Positions 1 through 10,035 of a DNA stretch of 64,000 nt are shown in pieces (the stretch's first letter is position 1; each line of letters begins with the position of its first letter). The translations under genes and the position numbers were made by a program. This stretch comes from Sphingomonadales bacterium (GTDB taxonomy: Bacteria > Pseudomonadota > Alphaproteobacteria > Sphingomonadales > Sphingomonadaceae). The DNA lies in NCBI GenBank assembly GCA_004173185.1, contig SEFZ01000020.1, positions 18,132 to 82,131 of the forward strand, read 5' to 3'. A model generated the notes under the pieces. The model made no database searches, was not told the origin of the DNA, and worked only from the letters and a program-made list of their open reading frames with translations.

Positions 1-38
1 GCGCGATGGATATCGTGTTCGGGGAGTGTGACCGGTGA
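1..38 (+). CDS. nuoD: NADH-quinone oxidoreductase subunit D, C-terminal end (partial)
   Basis: Only the last 11 codons and the TGA stop are inside the window; the reading frame begins at base 3 and ends with the residues AMDIVFGECDR. NuoD proteins characteristically end in a DIVFGEVDR-like tail, and the next subunit genes follow immediately. NuoD is part of the peripheral quinone-binding module of complex I. The stop codon overlaps the ATG of the next small ORF (TGATG), which suggests translational coupling. The identification rests on this short tail plus gene order. Confidence 0.85.
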   Translation, partial: AMDIVFGECDR

Positions 39-163
39 TGTCCGCGATCCTCCGCTGGGGCCAAAGCATGCCCAAAATCCTCCACGTCGTGATGGGCCTC
101 ATGTCGGGCGGCCTGGTCGCCTACGACGCGAGCAAGAAGTTCAAAGATCAGAAAAATGGCTGA
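38..163 (+). CDS. small hypothetical protein in the nuo operon (41 aa)
   Basis: This ORF is too short for the supplied track. Its ATG overlaps the nuoD stop (TGATG), and its own stop overlaps the start of the NTF2-like gene at 156. The protein has a hydrophobic stretch (ILHVVMGLMSGGLVAYDA) followed by a basic tail (SKKFKDQKNG), so it could be a single-pass membrane peptide. I do not recognise a family. The tight coupling on both sides is the main support for it being translated; an accessory role in complex I is only a guess. Confidence 0.6.
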   Translation: MSAILRWGQSMPKILHVVMGLMSGGLVAYDASKKFKDQKNG

Positions 164-509
164 GATCCTCACCATCAGCCGCCACATGGCGATCGTCGAT
201 CAGGCGATGGCGCATTACAATGCTCTCGATGCAGACGCCTATGCGGACATGTTCGCAGAGAATGGCAGCGAAGCGATGTATCGCGGCGATGTCGTGCGCG
301 AGGGCCGCGAAGGCGTGCGTTCGGGGATGAAGGCGGTTTTCGCCGAATTCCCGGAGAACCGCGCTGAAGTCCTCCAGAGCTTCGAACTGGGCGACCGGAT
401 CGTGCTGCATGAGCGGGTCTATCGCTCGATCACCGCCACGCCCTTCGACGTGATGACTGTCTATTCCTTCAGCGGCGACAAGATCGACCGCGTGGAGTTC
501 ATTCGATAA
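156..509 (+). CDS. NTF2-like / SnoaL-like family protein
   Basis: A 117-aa soluble protein with the pattern of the NTF2-like superfamily: an N-terminal helix with HYNALDADAYADMFAENG, then alternating strands ending in a YSFSGDKIDRVEFIR tail typical of SnoaL-like domains. These small cone-shaped folds bind or isomerise small molecules, but the substrate cannot be read here. It sits between the nuoD end and nuoE, overlapping the preceding 41-aa ORF by 8 bases, with its stop overlapping the nuoE start (TAATG). It is therefore co-transcribed with complex I, which is unusual compared with the textbook operon. Confidence 0.8.
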   Translation: MAEILTISRHMAIVDQAMAHYNALDADAYADMFAENGSEAMYRGDVVREGREGVRSGMKAVFAEFPENRAEVLQSFELGDRIVLHERVYRSITATPFDVMTVYSFSGDKIDRVEFIR

Positions 510-1180
510 TGGCTGACGCACCCCAACTTCCCGACGAAGCAGAAACCCGCGCACGCTGGGGCAATTTCGCATGGACTGCGGAAAATGCCGAGAAGGCGCG
601 CGATATTGCGAGCCGCTATCCGGCGAACCGTCGCTTGTCCTGCTCGCTCCCGTTCCTCGATCTGGCGCAGCGTCAGGTGGGGGCGGAAACCAATACGCAG
701 GGCTGGCTGCCGATCCCGGTGATCGAGTTCGTAGCGCGCGAAATCGGCGTACCTTATATCCGCATTTTCGAAGTCGCGACCTTCTACACGATGTATAATC
801 TCGTGCCGGTCGGACGCTTCCACGTGCAGGTTTGCGGCACGACGCCGTGCATGCTGCGCGGTTCGGACGATGTGATGGCGGCATGCAAGAGCCGCGGGAT
901 GCACAAGGGCGCGACGACCGCCGATGGGCTGTTCACGCTCACCGAAGTCGAGTGCCTGGGCAATTGCGCCTCGGCACCGATGGTGCAGATCAACGATGAT
1001 AATTTCGAGGATTTGACCTTCGATCGTACGATCGCGGTGCTCGATGCGCTGGCCAAGGGCGAGAGTCCCAAGCCGGGCTCGCAGGAGCCGGGCCGCCACA
1101 CCGTCGAGGCATATGGCGGCACTACCAACCTCACCGCGATGGTGAACGAAAACCACGATTATCGGGGGGAATGGGCATGA
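509..1180 (+). CDS. nuoE: NADH-quinone oxidoreductase subunit E
   Basis: NuoE (24 kDa subunit, 223 aa) is part of the NADH-oxidising module of complex I and carries the N1a [2Fe-2S] cluster. The four expected ligands are visible as VCGTTPC (C-x4-C) and ECLGNC (C-x3-C). The thioredoxin-like fold region lies around residues 60-170. The C-terminal extension after the cluster domain (about residues 185-223) is low in complexity and poorly conserved. The start ATG overlaps the previous stop, and its TGA overlaps the start of the 56-aa ORF. Confidence 0.97.
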   Translation: MADAPQLPDEAETRARWGNFAWTAENAEKARDIASRYPANRRLSCSLPFLDLAQRQVGAETNTQGWLPIPVIEFVAREIGVPYIRIFEVATFYTMYNLVPVGRFHVQVCGTTPCMLRGSDDVMAACKSRGMHKGATTADGLFTLTEVECLGNCASAPMVQINDDNFEDLTFDRTIAVLDALAKGESPKPGSQEPGRHTVEAYGGTTNLTAMVNENHDYRGEWA

Positions 1181-1347
1181 ACGGCTCCAACAAAAGCCTG
1201 ATCGTCACGATCCTCGCGATCATCGGCGGCATCGTGGTTGCCGGCTGGCTGCTGCGCGCGACCTTTGCGCTGCTCGGGCCGCTGGTGCTGATCGGCATTG
1301 CGGTGCTGATCTACATCATGTTTTTCAAGGGTAAGGGCGCGCGATAA
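1177..1347 (+). CDS. small membrane protein in the nuo operon (56 aa)
   Basis: This 56-codon ORF is below the length cut of the track. Its ATG overlaps the nuoE stop (ATGA) and its TAA overlaps the nuoF ATG (TAATG), so it is tightly embedded between two essential complex I genes. The protein is very hydrophobic, with two predicted membrane segments (around residues 8-27 and 29-49) and a basic end (FFKGKGAR). No family was recognised. The coupling makes translation very likely. A role in assembly or in membrane anchoring of complex I is inference. Confidence 0.75.
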   Translation: MNGSNKSLIVTILAIIGGIVVAGWLLRATFALLGPLVLIGIAVLIYIMFFKGKGAR

Positions 1348-2651
1348 TGCTGGCCGATAAGGACCGCATCTTCACCAATCTGTACGGGTTCCAGCCCTGG
1401 AACCTGAAGGCTGCGCAAAAGCGCGGCGATTGGGATGCGACCAAGACATTGATGGCCATTGGCCAGGACGCCGTGATCGACAAGATCAAGGCATCGGGTC
1501 TGCGTGGCCGCGGCGGGGCAGGGTTCCCCACCGGCATGAAGTGGAGCTTCATGCCCAAGGAGCCGCGTCCGGACCGTCCGAATTTCCTGGTGATCAACGC
1601 CGATGAGTCCGAGCCGGGCAGCTGCAAGGATCGCGAGATCCTGCGTCACGATCCGCACAAGCTGATCGAAGGCGCGCTGATCGCGGGCTATGCGATGCGC
1701 GCGCGCGCCGCCTATATCTATGTTCGCGGCGAATATATCCGCGAGACCGAGACGCTGCGCGCTGCCGTGCAGGAAGCCTATGACGCGGGCCTGATCGGCA
1801 AGAACGCATCGAAGTCGGGCTATGATTTCGACGTTTTCGTCCATCGTGGCGCGGGCGCATATATCTGCGGCGAAGAGACCGCGATGCTCGAAAGCCTTGA
1901 GGGCAAGAAGGGCCAGCCGCGCCTCAAGCCGCCATTCCCGGCGGGTGCGGGTCTGTACGGCTGCCCGACGACGGTGAACAATGTCGAGTCGATCGCGGTT
2001 GTGCCGACGATCCTGCGGCGCTCGCCCGAATGGTTCGCCAGCTTCGGCAACGAAGGAAATAAGGGCACCAAGCTCTTCCAGATCAGCGGCCATGTGAACA
2101 AGCCGGTGGTGGTCGAGGAAGCGATGAGCATCTCGTTCCGCGAACTGATCGACAAGCATTGCGGCGGCATTCGCGGCGGCTGGGACAATCTGCTGGCGGT
2201 GATCCCCGGCGGTTCGTCGGTGCCGCTGGTGCCCGCCGAGCAGATCATGGACTGCGCGATGGATTTCGATGGCCTCAAGGCTGTTGGCTCTGGCCTCGGC
2301 ACCGCCGCCGTGATCGTCATGGACAAGTCCACCGACATCGTTCGGGCGATCAGCCGCATTTCGTACTTCTACAAGCATGAGAGCTGCGGCCAGTGCACCC
2401 CGTGCCGCGAAGGCACCGGCTGGATGTGGCGCGTCATGGAGCGGATGCGCACCGGCGACGCGGACATCGGCGAAATCGATACCCTCTACCAAGTTACCAA
2501 GCAGGTCGAAGGCCACACCATCTGCGCGCTCGGCGACGCGGCGGCATGGCCGATTCAGGGCCTGATCCGCCACTTCCGGCCCGAAATGGAGCGCCGGATC
2601 AATGAGCGTAATGGCACCGGCGATGCTCCGATGGTGGAGGCGGCGGAATGA
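1347..2651 (+). CDS. nuoF: NADH-quinone oxidoreductase subunit F
   Basis: NuoF (51 kDa subunit, 434 aa) binds NADH and FMN and carries the N3 [4Fe-4S] cluster, the electron entry point of complex I. Visible hallmarks are the glycine-rich [10 protein letters not shown] nucleotide-binding motif near residue 55, [13 protein letters not shown] in the FMN/NADH region, and the cluster ligands [13 protein letters not shown] plus the distal cysteine in HTICALGD. Its length is normal for the family. The start overlaps the preceding 56-aa ORF. A gene for an exported protein follows after 22 bases, before nuoG. Confidence 0.98.
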   Translation: MLADKDRIFTNLYGFQPWNLKAAQKRGDWDATKTLMAIGQDAVIDKIKASGLRGRGGAGFPTGMKWSFMPKEPRPDRPNFLVINADESEPGSCKDREILRHDPHKLIEGALIAGYAMRARAAYIYVRGEYIRETETLRAAVQEAYDAGLIGKNASKSGYDFDVFVHRGAGAYICGEETAMLESLEGKKGQPRLKPPFPAGAGLYGCPTTVNNVESIAVVPTILRRSPEWFASFGNEGNKGTKLFQISGHVNKPVVVEEAMSISFRELIDKHCGGIRGGWDNLLAVIPGGSSVPLVPAEQIMDCAMDFDGLKAVGSGLGTAAVIVMDKSTDIVRAISRISYFYKHESCGQCTPCREGTGWMWRVMERMRTGDADIGEIDTLYQVTKQVEGHTICALGDAAAWPIQGLIRHFRPEMERRINERNGTGDAPMVEAAE

Positions 2652-2673
2652 CGAGCAAGCGAGGGGTAAGCAT

Positions 2674-3408
2674 ATGAATTACCGAGCTATGTTTATGACG
2701 GCAGCTGCGATGGCGGCGTGTCTGACGGGCACCAGCGCATTTGCGCAGGCCGAAGGTGTTCCTAAGCCCGCCGTGAATCCGGGCGGCGTTGGCGGAGCAA
2801 GCAACCGCAACAGCATGACTGATTTCGAGCGGAGGATGAACCTCAATAATATGTTCGAGAATCCCGCTTCCGCGGCGAAAGGCTATGATGATTCTCGCCT
2901 GATCGCCGGGTGCGTGGTCAAGCTGAGCGGCAGCAAAGCGGGCGCATTGATCGGCGGCGAGGGCACCAAGGATCCGCACTTCACCAAACTCAGCAACGCC
3001 ATGACCGGCCGCTACACGTCGTGCCTGCGCGGTGCGAGCGCCAAGAGCCTGTCGCCGGTGTTGCTCAACTCGGCCATCGCGGAAACCCTGGTCGAGCATG
3101 ATGGCGCAACCGGCGTCGCGGATCGTGCGGCCAGCGTCGATACCGACAAGGCAAGCGCGTTCCACGGCGATCTGTCGGGCCCGGTGACGATCAACAATAT
3201 TGCGCGCTGCACAGTCGTTTATTCGCCGGGTCTGGCGCGAAAGGTGCTCGCAACCGAGGCTGGCTCGGCTGAGGAGAAGTTTGCGCTCGACGCGCTGTAT
3301 TCGCAGACGCCCGAGTGCGGCATGGCGACTACGCCCACCAGCGTTGGCCAGATTCTTCAGCGCTCCGCAATTGCGGACGCCAGCTACGCCTGGTCGCAGC
3401 AAAAGTGA
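2674..3408 (+). CDS. exported hypothetical protein between nuoF and nuoG
   Basis: The track ORF starts at 2602, inside nuoF, but the ATG at 2674 is preceded by GAGGGG and gives a clean Sec signal peptide (MNYRAMFMTAAAMAACLTG, cleavage likely after AFA). The mature part of about 220 residues has four cysteines, an even number compatible with disulfides in the periplasm, and no recognised domain. Its location inside the nuo operon is unexpected for an exported soluble protein. The function is unknown; it may simply share the promoter. Confidence 0.8.
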   Translation: MNYRAMFMTAAAMAACLTGTSAFAQAEGVPKPAVNPGGVGGASNRNSMTDFERRMNLNNMFENPASAAKGYDDSRLIAGCVVKLSGSKAGALIGGEGTKDPHFTKLSNAMTGRYTSCLRGASAKSLSPVLLNSAIAETLVEHDGATGVADRAASVDTDKASAFHGDLSGPVTINNIARCTVVYSPGLARKVLATEAGSAEEKFALDALYSQTPECGMATTPTSVGQILQRSAIADASYAWSQQK

Positions 3409-3475
3409 CGAACCGGGGAGGCGGGTTTGCGCCCGCTTCCCAGCCGTTTTGAACGGCGAACAAGGACCGAATTGA

Positions 3476-5476
3476 ATGCCGAAGTTGACGGTAGACGGAA
3501 TTGAAGTGGAGGTGCCAGCGGGCGCCACCGTGCTCCAGGCCTGTGAGGCCGCGGGCAAGGAGATTCCGCGCTTCTGTTATCACGAGCGCCTGAGCATCGC
3601 CGGCAATTGCCGCATGTGCCTGGTCGAAGTGAAGCCGGGGCCGCCCAAGCCCCAGGCCAGCTGTGCGCTGCCCGCAGGCGAAGGTCAGGAAATCCGGACC
3701 GACACGCCGATGGTGAAGGCCGCGCGCGAAGGCGTGATGGAATTCCTGCTGATCAATCATCCACTCGATTGCCCGATCTGCGATCAGGGTGGCGAATGCG
3801 ATCTTCAGGATCAGTCGGTCGCATATGGCAAGGGCCATTCGCGCTACACCGAGAACAAGCGCGCGGTGACCGAAAAATATATGGGTCCGATCATCAAGAC
3901 GATCATGACCCGCTGCATCCAGTGCACCCGCTGCGTGCGCTTCGGCGAGGAAGTCGCCGGCGTAGAGGATATCGGCGCGATCTATCGCGGCGAAGACATG
4001 CAGATCACGACCTATCTGGAAAAGGCGTTCCGGAGCGAGCTTTCGGGCAACGCCGTCGACCTTTGCCCGGTGGGCGCGCTGACCCACAAGCCGGTCGCAT
4101 TCGAATATCGCCCGTGGGAATTGAAGCGGAACCTGTCGATCGACGTGACCGACGCGGTTGGCACCAACATCCGCCTCGACAGCCGTGGCCGTCAGGTGAT
4201 GCGCGTGCTTCCGCGGATCAATGAAGACGTCAACGAGGAATGGGCGCACGACAAGGCGCGCTACCATGTTGACGGCCTGGTCCGCCGCCGCCTCGACAAG
4301 CCTTTCGTCCGCGTGAACGGCAATCTGATCGAAGCGACGTGGGACGAAGCGTTTGACGCGATCGCCGTGGCCGCCAAGAAGGCTGGCAGCAGCGTTGCGG
4401 CAATTGCCGGCGACCTGCTCGATTGCGAGACGATGTTCGCGGCCAAGAAGCTGGTCAACGGCCTCGGCTCGAACCTGCTCGAAGGCCGCCAGACTGGCAT
4501 GGCCTATGACGTGACGAACCTCGGTTCGGTCGCGTTCAACACCACGATCGGCGAGATCGAGAATGCCGATGCGATCCTGCTCGTCGGCACGAACCTTCGC
4601 TGGGAAGCGCCGCTGATCAACACGCGCGTCCGCAAGGCGATCAAGAAGGGCGCGAAGGTCTTTGCAATCGGGCCAGAGACCGATCTGACCTATAAGGTCG
4701 AGTGGCTCGGCAACGATCTGGGCATTCTCGCCAAGATGCCGGAAGCGGCAGCCGAAGCGATCGACAATGCAGAGCGTCCCGTTCTGCTCCTCGGCCCCGG
4801 CGCGCTCAAGGACGGGCATGGCCCGGCGCTGGCGATGGCCAAGAGCTTCATCAAGGGCGACTGGAACGGCTTCAACGTCGTCCACACCGCCGCCGCACGG
4901 ATGGGCGGGCTGATGCTCGGCTATGCGCAGGCGGGCGGCATCGCCGATGTCGTCGCAGCCGATCCCAAACTGACGTTCTTCCTCGGCGCCGACGAAGTCG
5001 ATTTCTCGGCCTTCGCTGGCAGCTTCAAGGTCTATATCGGTCATCATGGCGACAAGGGCGCGCATCACGCCGATGTGATCCTGCCGAGCGCGACCTATGC
5101 CGAAAAGCCGGGTACCTATGTGAACCTCGAAGGCCGCGTACAGCGCTCCGAGCGTGCAGTGTTCGCTCCCGGCGATGCGCGCGAAGACTGGACGATCCTG
5201 CGCGCGCTGTCCGACAAGCTGGGCGCGACCCTACCGTTCGACAGCTTCGAGCAACTCCGCGCCGCAATGGCCGCCGATGTGCCCGAACTGGGGCAGGAGG
5301 GGCTGGTGCGCTACAATTGGGCGCCGCCGAAGCTCGCTGCCGAGGCCAAGGGCCCGGTCAACTATCCGATCGCCGATTTCTACCTGACCAACGCCATCTG
5401 CCGGGCCAGCCCGACGATGCAGCGCTGCTCGGCTGAACTTGTCCACGGTGAGGAATTTGCGGAGGCAGCGGAATGA
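3476..5476 (+). CDS. nuoG: NADH-quinone oxidoreductase subunit G
   Basis: NuoG (75 kDa subunit, 666 aa) carries several Fe-S clusters that pass electrons from NuoF toward NuoI. The N-terminal [2Fe-2S] ligands appear as [15 protein letters not shown], the histidine-ligated cluster as [14 protein letters not shown], and a [4Fe-4S] site as CIQCTRC with the distal cysteine in DLCPVG. The rest resembles a degenerate molybdopterin oxidoreductase domain. It is shorter than enterobacterial NuoG, as is usual in alphaproteobacteria. An AAGGA ribosome site precedes the ATG. The stop overlaps the nuoH start (ATGA). Confidence 0.97.
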   Translation: MPKLTVDGIEVEVPAGATVLQACEAAGKEIPRFCYHERLSIAGNCRMCLVEVKPGPPKPQASCALPAGEGQEIRTDTPMVKAAREGVMEFLLINHPLDCPICDQGGECDLQDQSVAYGKGHSRYTENKRAVTEKYMGPIIKTIMTRCIQCTRCVRFGEEVAGVEDIGAIYRGEDMQITTYLEKAFRSELSGNAVDLCPVGALTHKPVAFEYRPWELKRNLSIDVTDAVGTNIRLDSRGRQVMRVLPRINEDVNEEWAHDKARYHVDGLVRRRLDKPFVRVNGNLIEATWDEAFDAIAVAAKKAGSSVAAIAGDLLDCETMFAAKKLVNGLGSNLLEGRQTGMAYDVTNLGSVAFNTTIGEIENADAILLVGTNLRWEAPLINTRVRKAIKKGAKVFAIGPETDLTYKVEWLGNDLGILAKMPEAAAEAIDNAERPVLLLGPGALKDGHGPALAMAKSFIKGDWNGFNVVHTAAARMGGLMLGYAQAGGIADVVAADPKLTFFLGADEVDFSAFAGSFKVYIGHHGDKGAHHADVILPSATYAEKPGTYVNLEGRVQRSERAVFAPGDAREDWTILRALSDKLGATLPFDSFEQLRAAMAADVPELGQEGLVRYNWAPPKLAAEAKGPVNYPIADFYLTNAICRASPTMQRCSAELVHGEEFAEAAE

Positions 5477-6525
5477 CCGCCTTCTTCCAATGGCTCGGCC
5501 TCCCCTTCGAATGGGCCTGGTTCGTGGCAACGATCGCCGGCATCCTTCTCATCGCGCTGCCGCTGATGCTGTCGGTGGCGATGATCATCTATGCCGATCG
5601 CAAGATCTGGGCGGCGATGGCGCTGCGCCGGGGGCCGAACGTCGTCGGTCCGCTCGGGCTGCTCCAGTCGTTCGCGGATGGTCTGAAGGTCTTCCTGCAG
5701 GAAACCATCATCCCGTCGAGTGCGAACAAGGCGCTGTTCCTGCTCGCGCCGATCATCACCTTCACGGTCGCGCTGATCGTGTGGGCGGTGGTGCCGTGGC
5801 AGGCGGGCGTGACGCTTTCGAACATCAATGTGGGCCTGCTTTACATCCTCGCGGCATCGTCGCTGGGCGTTTACGGGATCATTCTTGCGGGCTGGTCGTC
5901 CAACTCGAAATATCCATTCTACTCGGCAATCCGTGCTGCTGCGCAGATGGTGAGCTACGAAGTCTCGATCGGCTTCGTGCTGATCGCGGTCGTGCTGTGG
6001 GCCGGTACGTTCAACATGGGTGGCATCGTCGAAGGCCAGAAGGGCCACATCTTCGGCCTGATCAACGGCTATGGGTTTAACCCTCTGCTGTTCCCGATGG
6101 CGGTGGTGTTCTTCATCTCGTCGCTCGCCGAAACCCAGCGCGCGCCGTTCGATCTTACCGAGGCCGAAAGCGAGCTCGTCGCCGGTTACCAGACCGAATA
6201 TTCGTCGATGAGCTTCGCGCTCTACTGGCTGGGCGAATATGCCAACGTGCTGCTGATGTGCACGTTGAACGCGACGTTGTTCTGGGGTGGCTATCTGCCG
6301 CCGCTGGATTGGGCGCCGCTGTACATGGTGCCGGGCATCATCTGGCTGTTTGCCAAGATCCTGTTCTTCTTCTTCTGCTTCAGCTGGGTGAAGGCGACCG
6401 TGCCGCGCTACCGCTATGACCAGCTGATGCGCCTGGGCTGGAAGGTATTCCTGCCGCTGTCGCTGTTCTTTGTGTTCCTCGTTTCGGGCTGGCTGATGAT
6501 CCAGCGCGTAGGACTTCCCGTATGA
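5473..6525 (+). CDS. nuoH: NADH-quinone oxidoreductase subunit H
   Basis: NuoH (ND1 homologue, 350 aa) is the membrane subunit that forms much of the quinone-access channel. Family signatures are [23 protein letters not shown] near the N terminus and the acidic loop [17 protein letters not shown]. About eight hydrophobic segments are visible. The ATG overlaps the nuoG stop by four bases, and its stop overlaps the nuoI ATG, so nuoG-H-I are translationally coupled. Confidence 0.98.
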   Translation: MTAFFQWLGLPFEWAWFVATIAGILLIALPLMLSVAMIIYADRKIWAAMALRRGPNVVGPLGLLQSFADGLKVFLQETIIPSSANKALFLLAPIITFTVALIVWAVVPWQAGVTLSNINVGLLYILAASSLGVYGIILAGWSSNSKYPFYSAIRAAAQMVSYEVSIGFVLIAVVLWAGTFNMGGIVEGQKGHIFGLINGYGFNPLLFPMAVVFFISSLAETQRAPFDLTEAESELVAGYQTEYSSMSFALYWLGEYANVLLMCTLNATLFWGGYLPPLDWAPLYMVPGIIWLFAKILFFFFCFSWVKATVPRYRYDQLMRLGWKVFLPLSLFFVFLVSGWLMIQRVGLPV

Positions 6526-7007
6526 GCGTCGCCCAACTCGTCCGTTCCTTCACGCTGTGGGAATTCATCAAGGCGCACTGGCTGACCTTGCAGTATTTCT
6601 TCAAGCCCAAGGCAACGATCAACTATCCGTACGAGAAGAACCCGATCTCGCCCCGCTTCCGCGGCGAGCATGCGCTTCGTCGCTATGCCAATGGCGAAGA
6701 GCGCTGCATCGCCTGCAAGCTGTGCGAAGCGGTGTGTCCGGCGCTGGCGATCACGATCGAGGCCGAGCCGCGCGATGACGGCAGCCGCCGCACCACGCGC
6801 TACGACATCGATATGACCAAGTGCATCTATTGCGGGCTATGCCAGGAGGCATGCCCCGTCGATGCGATCGTTGAAGGGCCGAACTTCGAATTTTCGACCG
6901 AAACGCGCGAAGAGCTGATCTACGACAAGGATAAGCTCCTCGCGAACGGCGACCGTTGGGAACGCGCAATTGCCGCGAACCTTGCCGCCGATGCACCGTA
7001 CCGTTAA
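6522..7007 (+). CDS. nuoI: NADH-quinone oxidoreductase subunit I
   Basis: NuoI (161 aa) holds the two [4Fe-4S] clusters N6a and N6b that relay electrons to quinone. Both ferredoxin motifs are intact: [12 protein letters not shown] and [12 protein letters not shown]. An N-terminal amphipathic segment ([13 protein letters not shown]) fits its membrane-surface location. It starts inside the nuoH stop (ATGA) and is followed by a 33-base gap before nuoJ. Confidence 0.98.
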   Translation: MSVAQLVRSFTLWEFIKAHWLTLQYFFKPKATINYPYEKNPISPRFRGEHALRRYANGEERCIACKLCEAVCPALAITIEAEPRDDGSRRTTRYDIDMTKCIYCGLCQEACPVDAIVEGPNFEFSTETREELIYDKDKLLANGDRWERAIAANLAADAPYR

Positions 7008-7040
7008 GCGCACCGAAACCGTCAGGGGCCGCCAGATTCC

Positions 7041-7652
7041 GTGATCCAGATCCTCGCCTTTTATCTCTTCGCCACAGTCGTGATCGCGTCCGCCGCGATG
7101 ACGATCCTGTCGCGCAATCCGGTGCATTCGGTGCTCTGGCTTATCCTCGCATTCTTCAACGCGGCGGGTCTCATGATCCTGTGCGGTGCCGAGTTCATCG
7201 CGATGCTGCTCGTCATCGTGTATGTCGGCGCGGTTGCGGTGCTGTTCCTGTTCGTCGTGATGATGCTCAACATCGATTTCGCCGAGCTGCGGGCGGGCGT
7301 GATGCGCTATGCCGCGATCGGCGCGCTGCTCGCAGTGGCGCTGGTCGCTGAGATCATCATCGCGGTTGGTGCCTGGAGCGCCGGTGGCGTCCAGTTGGGC
7401 CGCCGCATCGCTCCGATCGACGCCGAAACGCCAAATATCGAAGCGGTCGGACAGCTTCTCTACAGCCGCTATCTGTTCGTGTTCGAAGGCGCGGGCCTTG
7501 TGCTGCTCGTCGCGATGATCGGCGCGATCGTGCTGACCCATCGCCAGCGCAGCGATGTTCGCGTGCAGAACATCAGCCGCCAGATTAACCGCCGTTCGAA
7601 GGACGCTACCCGCAACATGAAACCGCCAGTCGGGCAGGGAGTCGAACTGTGA
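7041..7652 (+). CDS. nuoJ: NADH-quinone oxidoreductase subunit J
   Basis: NuoJ (ND6 homologue, 203 aa) is a membrane subunit with five hydrophobic helices. The family signature [23 protein letters not shown] is recognisable around residues 55-77. It starts at GTG, and no better in-frame ATG exists before the first helix. A charged C-terminal tail (residues about 168-203) is longer than the membrane core needs. The stop overlaps the GTG of nuoK (GTGA). Confidence 0.96.
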   Translation: MIQILAFYLFATVVIASAAMTILSRNPVHSVLWLILAFFNAAGLMILCGAEFIAMLLVIVYVGAVAVLFLFVVMMLNIDFAELRAGVMRYAAIGALLAVALVAEIIIAVGAWSAGGVQLGRRIAPIDAETPNIEAVGQLLYSRYLFVFEGAGLVLLVAMIGAIVLTHRQRSDVRVQNISRQINRRSKDATRNMKPPVGQGVEL

Positions 7653-7954
7653 TCGGCGTCACGCATTATCTCGTCGTCTCGGCGATCCTGTTCACGCTCG
7701 GGGTGCTTGGCATCTTCATGAACCGGAAGAACCTCATCGTCATCCTGATGGCGATCGAGCTCATCCTGCTTTCGGTGAATTTGAACTTTGTCGCTTTCTC
7801 GGCGGCGCTCGGCGATCTCGTGGGGCAGGTCTTTGCGATGTTCGTGCTGACCGTCGCTGCTGGTGAGGCCGCGATCGGGCTCGCCATTCTCGTTATTTAC
7901 TTCCGCGGCCGCGGCACGATCTCGGTCGACGACGTCAATCGGATGAAGGGCTGA
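7649..7954 (+). CDS. nuoK: NADH-quinone oxidoreductase subunit K
   Basis: NuoK (ND4L homologue, 101 aa) is a three-helix membrane subunit of the proton-pumping arm. The membrane glutamate in the second helix ([15 protein letters not shown]) and the later one in [10 protein letters not shown] are both present. It begins with GTG overlapping the nuoJ stop and ends in TGATG, coupling it to nuoL. The length matches the family. Confidence 0.97.
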   Translation: MIGVTHYLVVSAILFTLGVLGIFMNRKNLIVILMAIELILLSVNLNFVAFSAALGDLVGQVFAMFVLTVAAGEAAIGLAILVIYFRGRGTISVDDVNRMKG

Positions 7955-10035
7955 TGTCTCCAATCCTCTTCATCGTATTCCTGCCGCTTCTGGCAGCGAT
8001 CGTCGCTGGCCTGTCGAACAAGTCGTTCGGCGCGGCCTTCCCGAAGCTCATCACCACGGGTGCGCTGTTCATCGCATGCGGCCTCAGCTGGCCGGTGTTC
8101 CTCAGCTATATGGCCGGGACTGCCGAGCCTGTAGTCGTGCCGGTGCTGCATTGGATGACCAGCGGCACGTTCAGCGTCGAGTGGGCATTGCGTGTCGATG
8201 CGCTCACGGCGGTCATGCTCGTGGTGGTCACCAGCGTCTCGGCGCTCGTCCACCTCTATAGCTGGTCCTATATGAGCGAAGACCCGGATCAGCCGCGCTT
8301 CTTCGCTTATCTCTCGCTCTTCACCTTCGCGATGCTGATGCTCGTGACGGCCGACAACCTCGTCCAGATGTTCTTCGGCTGGGAAGGCGTGGGCCTCGCA
8401 TCCTACCTCCTGATCGGTTTCTGGTTCCGCAAGCCGAGCGCCAATGCTGCTGCGATCAAGGCGTTCGTCGTCAACCGCGTCGGCGATCTGGGCTTCATGC
8501 TCGGCATCTTCGGCATCTATCTGGTGTTCGGCACGGTCTCGATCCCCGAGATCCTCGCCGCCGCGCCGAACATGCATGGCTCGACCATCGGCTTCCTGTG
8601 GTTCCGGGCGGACACGGTTACCGTGCTCTGCTTGCTGCTGTTCGTCGGTGCGATGGGCAAATCGGCGCAGCTTGGCCTGCACACATGGTTGCCGGACGCG
8701 ATGGAAGGCCCGACCCCGGTGTCGGCGCTGATCCACGCAGCCACGATGGTCACCGCCGGCGTGTTCATGGTCTGCCGCATGTCGCCACTGTTCGATCAGA
8801 GCGCCGTGGCGATGAGCGTGGTCACGTTCGTTGGTGCCGCAACCTGCCTGTTCGCAGCGACGGTCGGCACCACGCAGACCGACATCAAGCGCGTGATCGC
8901 CTATTCGACCTGCTCGCAGCTCGGCTACATGTTCTTCGCAGCGGGCGTGGGCGCCTATGGCGCGGCGATGTTCCATCTGTTCACGCACGCGTTCTTCAAG
9001 GCACTGCTGTTCCTGGGTGCCGGTTCGGTGATCCATGCGATGCACCATGAGCAGGACATGCGCTATTATGGCGGCCTGCGGAAACACATCCCGGTAACTT
9101 TCTGGACGATGCTGCTCGGCACGCTCGCCATTACCGGCGTTGGTATTCCCGCAGTGTTCGGCAATCCGCTCGCAATCGGGTTTGCTGGCTTCCATTCGAA
9201 GGATGCGATCATCGAGGCGGCCTGGGCTGCTGGCAGCACCAGCACATTCTGGGTTGGCGTGTTCGTGGCGCTGCTCACCAGCTTCTACAGCTGGCGTCTG
9301 GTGTTCCTGACCTTCTACGGCAAGCCGCGCTGGGTGCAGTCCGAGCATATCCAGCACGCCATCCATGACGCGCATGGCCACGGCCATGACGATCATCATC
9401 ATGACGCACCTTCGGAAGAAGATGCCGGCCATGACGCACATGCGCACGACGATGCTCCAAAGACAGGCACGGGCGGCTATCATCCGCATGAGAGCCCCTG
9501 GCCGATGCTGGTGCCGCTGGTGTTGCTCACCATTGGCGCGATCTTCGCGGGCTTTGTCTTCCACGGCATCTTCATCGAGCCGGAAGCGGGCGAGCATTTC
9601 TGGAAGGGCGCAATCGCGTTCAACGAGCATCTGATGCACGAAATGCACAATGTGCCGGTGTGGGTGAAGCTGTCGGCGACGACGGCGATGCTCAGCGGGC
9701 TGCTGATCGGCTGGCTGGCATATGTTCGCCATCCGGAATTCCCGGCGAAGTTCGCCGAGCAATTCGGCGTTCTCTACAAGTTCCTGCTCAACAAATGGTA
9801 TTTCGACGAGCTCTATAACTTCCTGTTCGTGCGGCCCGCATTTGCGATTGGCCGTCTGCTCTGGAAGACGGGCGACGAGGGCACCATCGATCGTTTCGGG
9901 CCGAATGGCATCGCGAAGCTGATCCAGTTCGGCGGCCTGGGCACCGCAAAGCTGCAATCGGGATACCTCTACACTTATGCGTTCATCATGCTGATCGGTC
10001 TCACCGCGGCGCTCACTTGGGTGATCGCAGGATGA
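7954..10035 (+). CDS. nuoL: NADH-quinone oxidoreductase subunit L with His-rich loop
   Basis: NuoL (ND5 homologue, 693 aa) is the distal antiporter-like proton-pumping subunit and carries the long lateral helix. Conserved segments include [50 protein letters not shown] and [16 protein letters not shown]. Between two membrane segments (about residues 465-512) is an insertion with 14 histidines and many aspartates. The insertion is in frame and does not interrupt the core helices. The stop overlaps the nuoM ATG. Confidence 0.97.
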   Translation: MSPILFIVFLPLLAAIVAGLSNKSFGAAFPKLITTGALFIACGLSWPVFLSYMAGTAEPVVVPVLHWMTSGTFSVEWALRVDALTAVMLVVVTSVSALVHLYSWSYMSEDPDQPRFFAYLSLFTFAMLMLVTADNLVQMFFGWEGVGLASYLLIGFWFRKPSANAAAIKAFVVNRVGDLGFMLGIFGIYLVFGTVSIPEILAAAPNMHGSTIGFLWFRADTVTVLCLLLFVGAMGKSAQLGLHTWLPDAMEGPTPVSALIHAATMVTAGVFMVCRMSPLFDQSAVAMSVVTFVGAATCLFAATVGTTQTDIKRVIAYSTCSQLGYMFFAAGVGAYGAAMFHLFTHAFFKALLFLGAGSVIHAMHHEQDMRYYGGLRKHIPVTFWTMLLGTLAITGVGIPAVFGNPLAIGFAGFHSKDAIIEAAWAAGSTSTFWVGVFVALLTSFYSWRLVFLTFYGKPRWVQSEHIQHAIHDAHGHGHDDHHHDAPSEEDAGHDAHAHDDAPKTGTGGYHPHESPWPMLVPLVLLTIGAIFAGFVFHGIFIEPEAGEHFWKGAIAFNEHLMHEMHNVPVWVKLSATTAMLSGLLIGWLAYVRHPEFPAKFAEQFGVLYKFLLNKWYFDELYNFLFVRPAFAIGRLLWKTGDEGTIDRFGPNGIAKLIQFGGLGTAKLQSGYLYTYAFIMLIGLTAALTWVIAG

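Noticed and set aside
9346-9490. His-rich stretch as a separate small metal-binding gene
   Set aside because: It is in frame within nuoL, with membrane segments on both sides, so it is a loop and not a gene.
7897-9957. 686-aa minus-strand ORF opposite nuoL
   Set aside because: It is a mirror reading of nuoL in high-GC DNA; the composition is His/Arg/Glu-rich with no domains, and nuoL on the other strand is clearly real.
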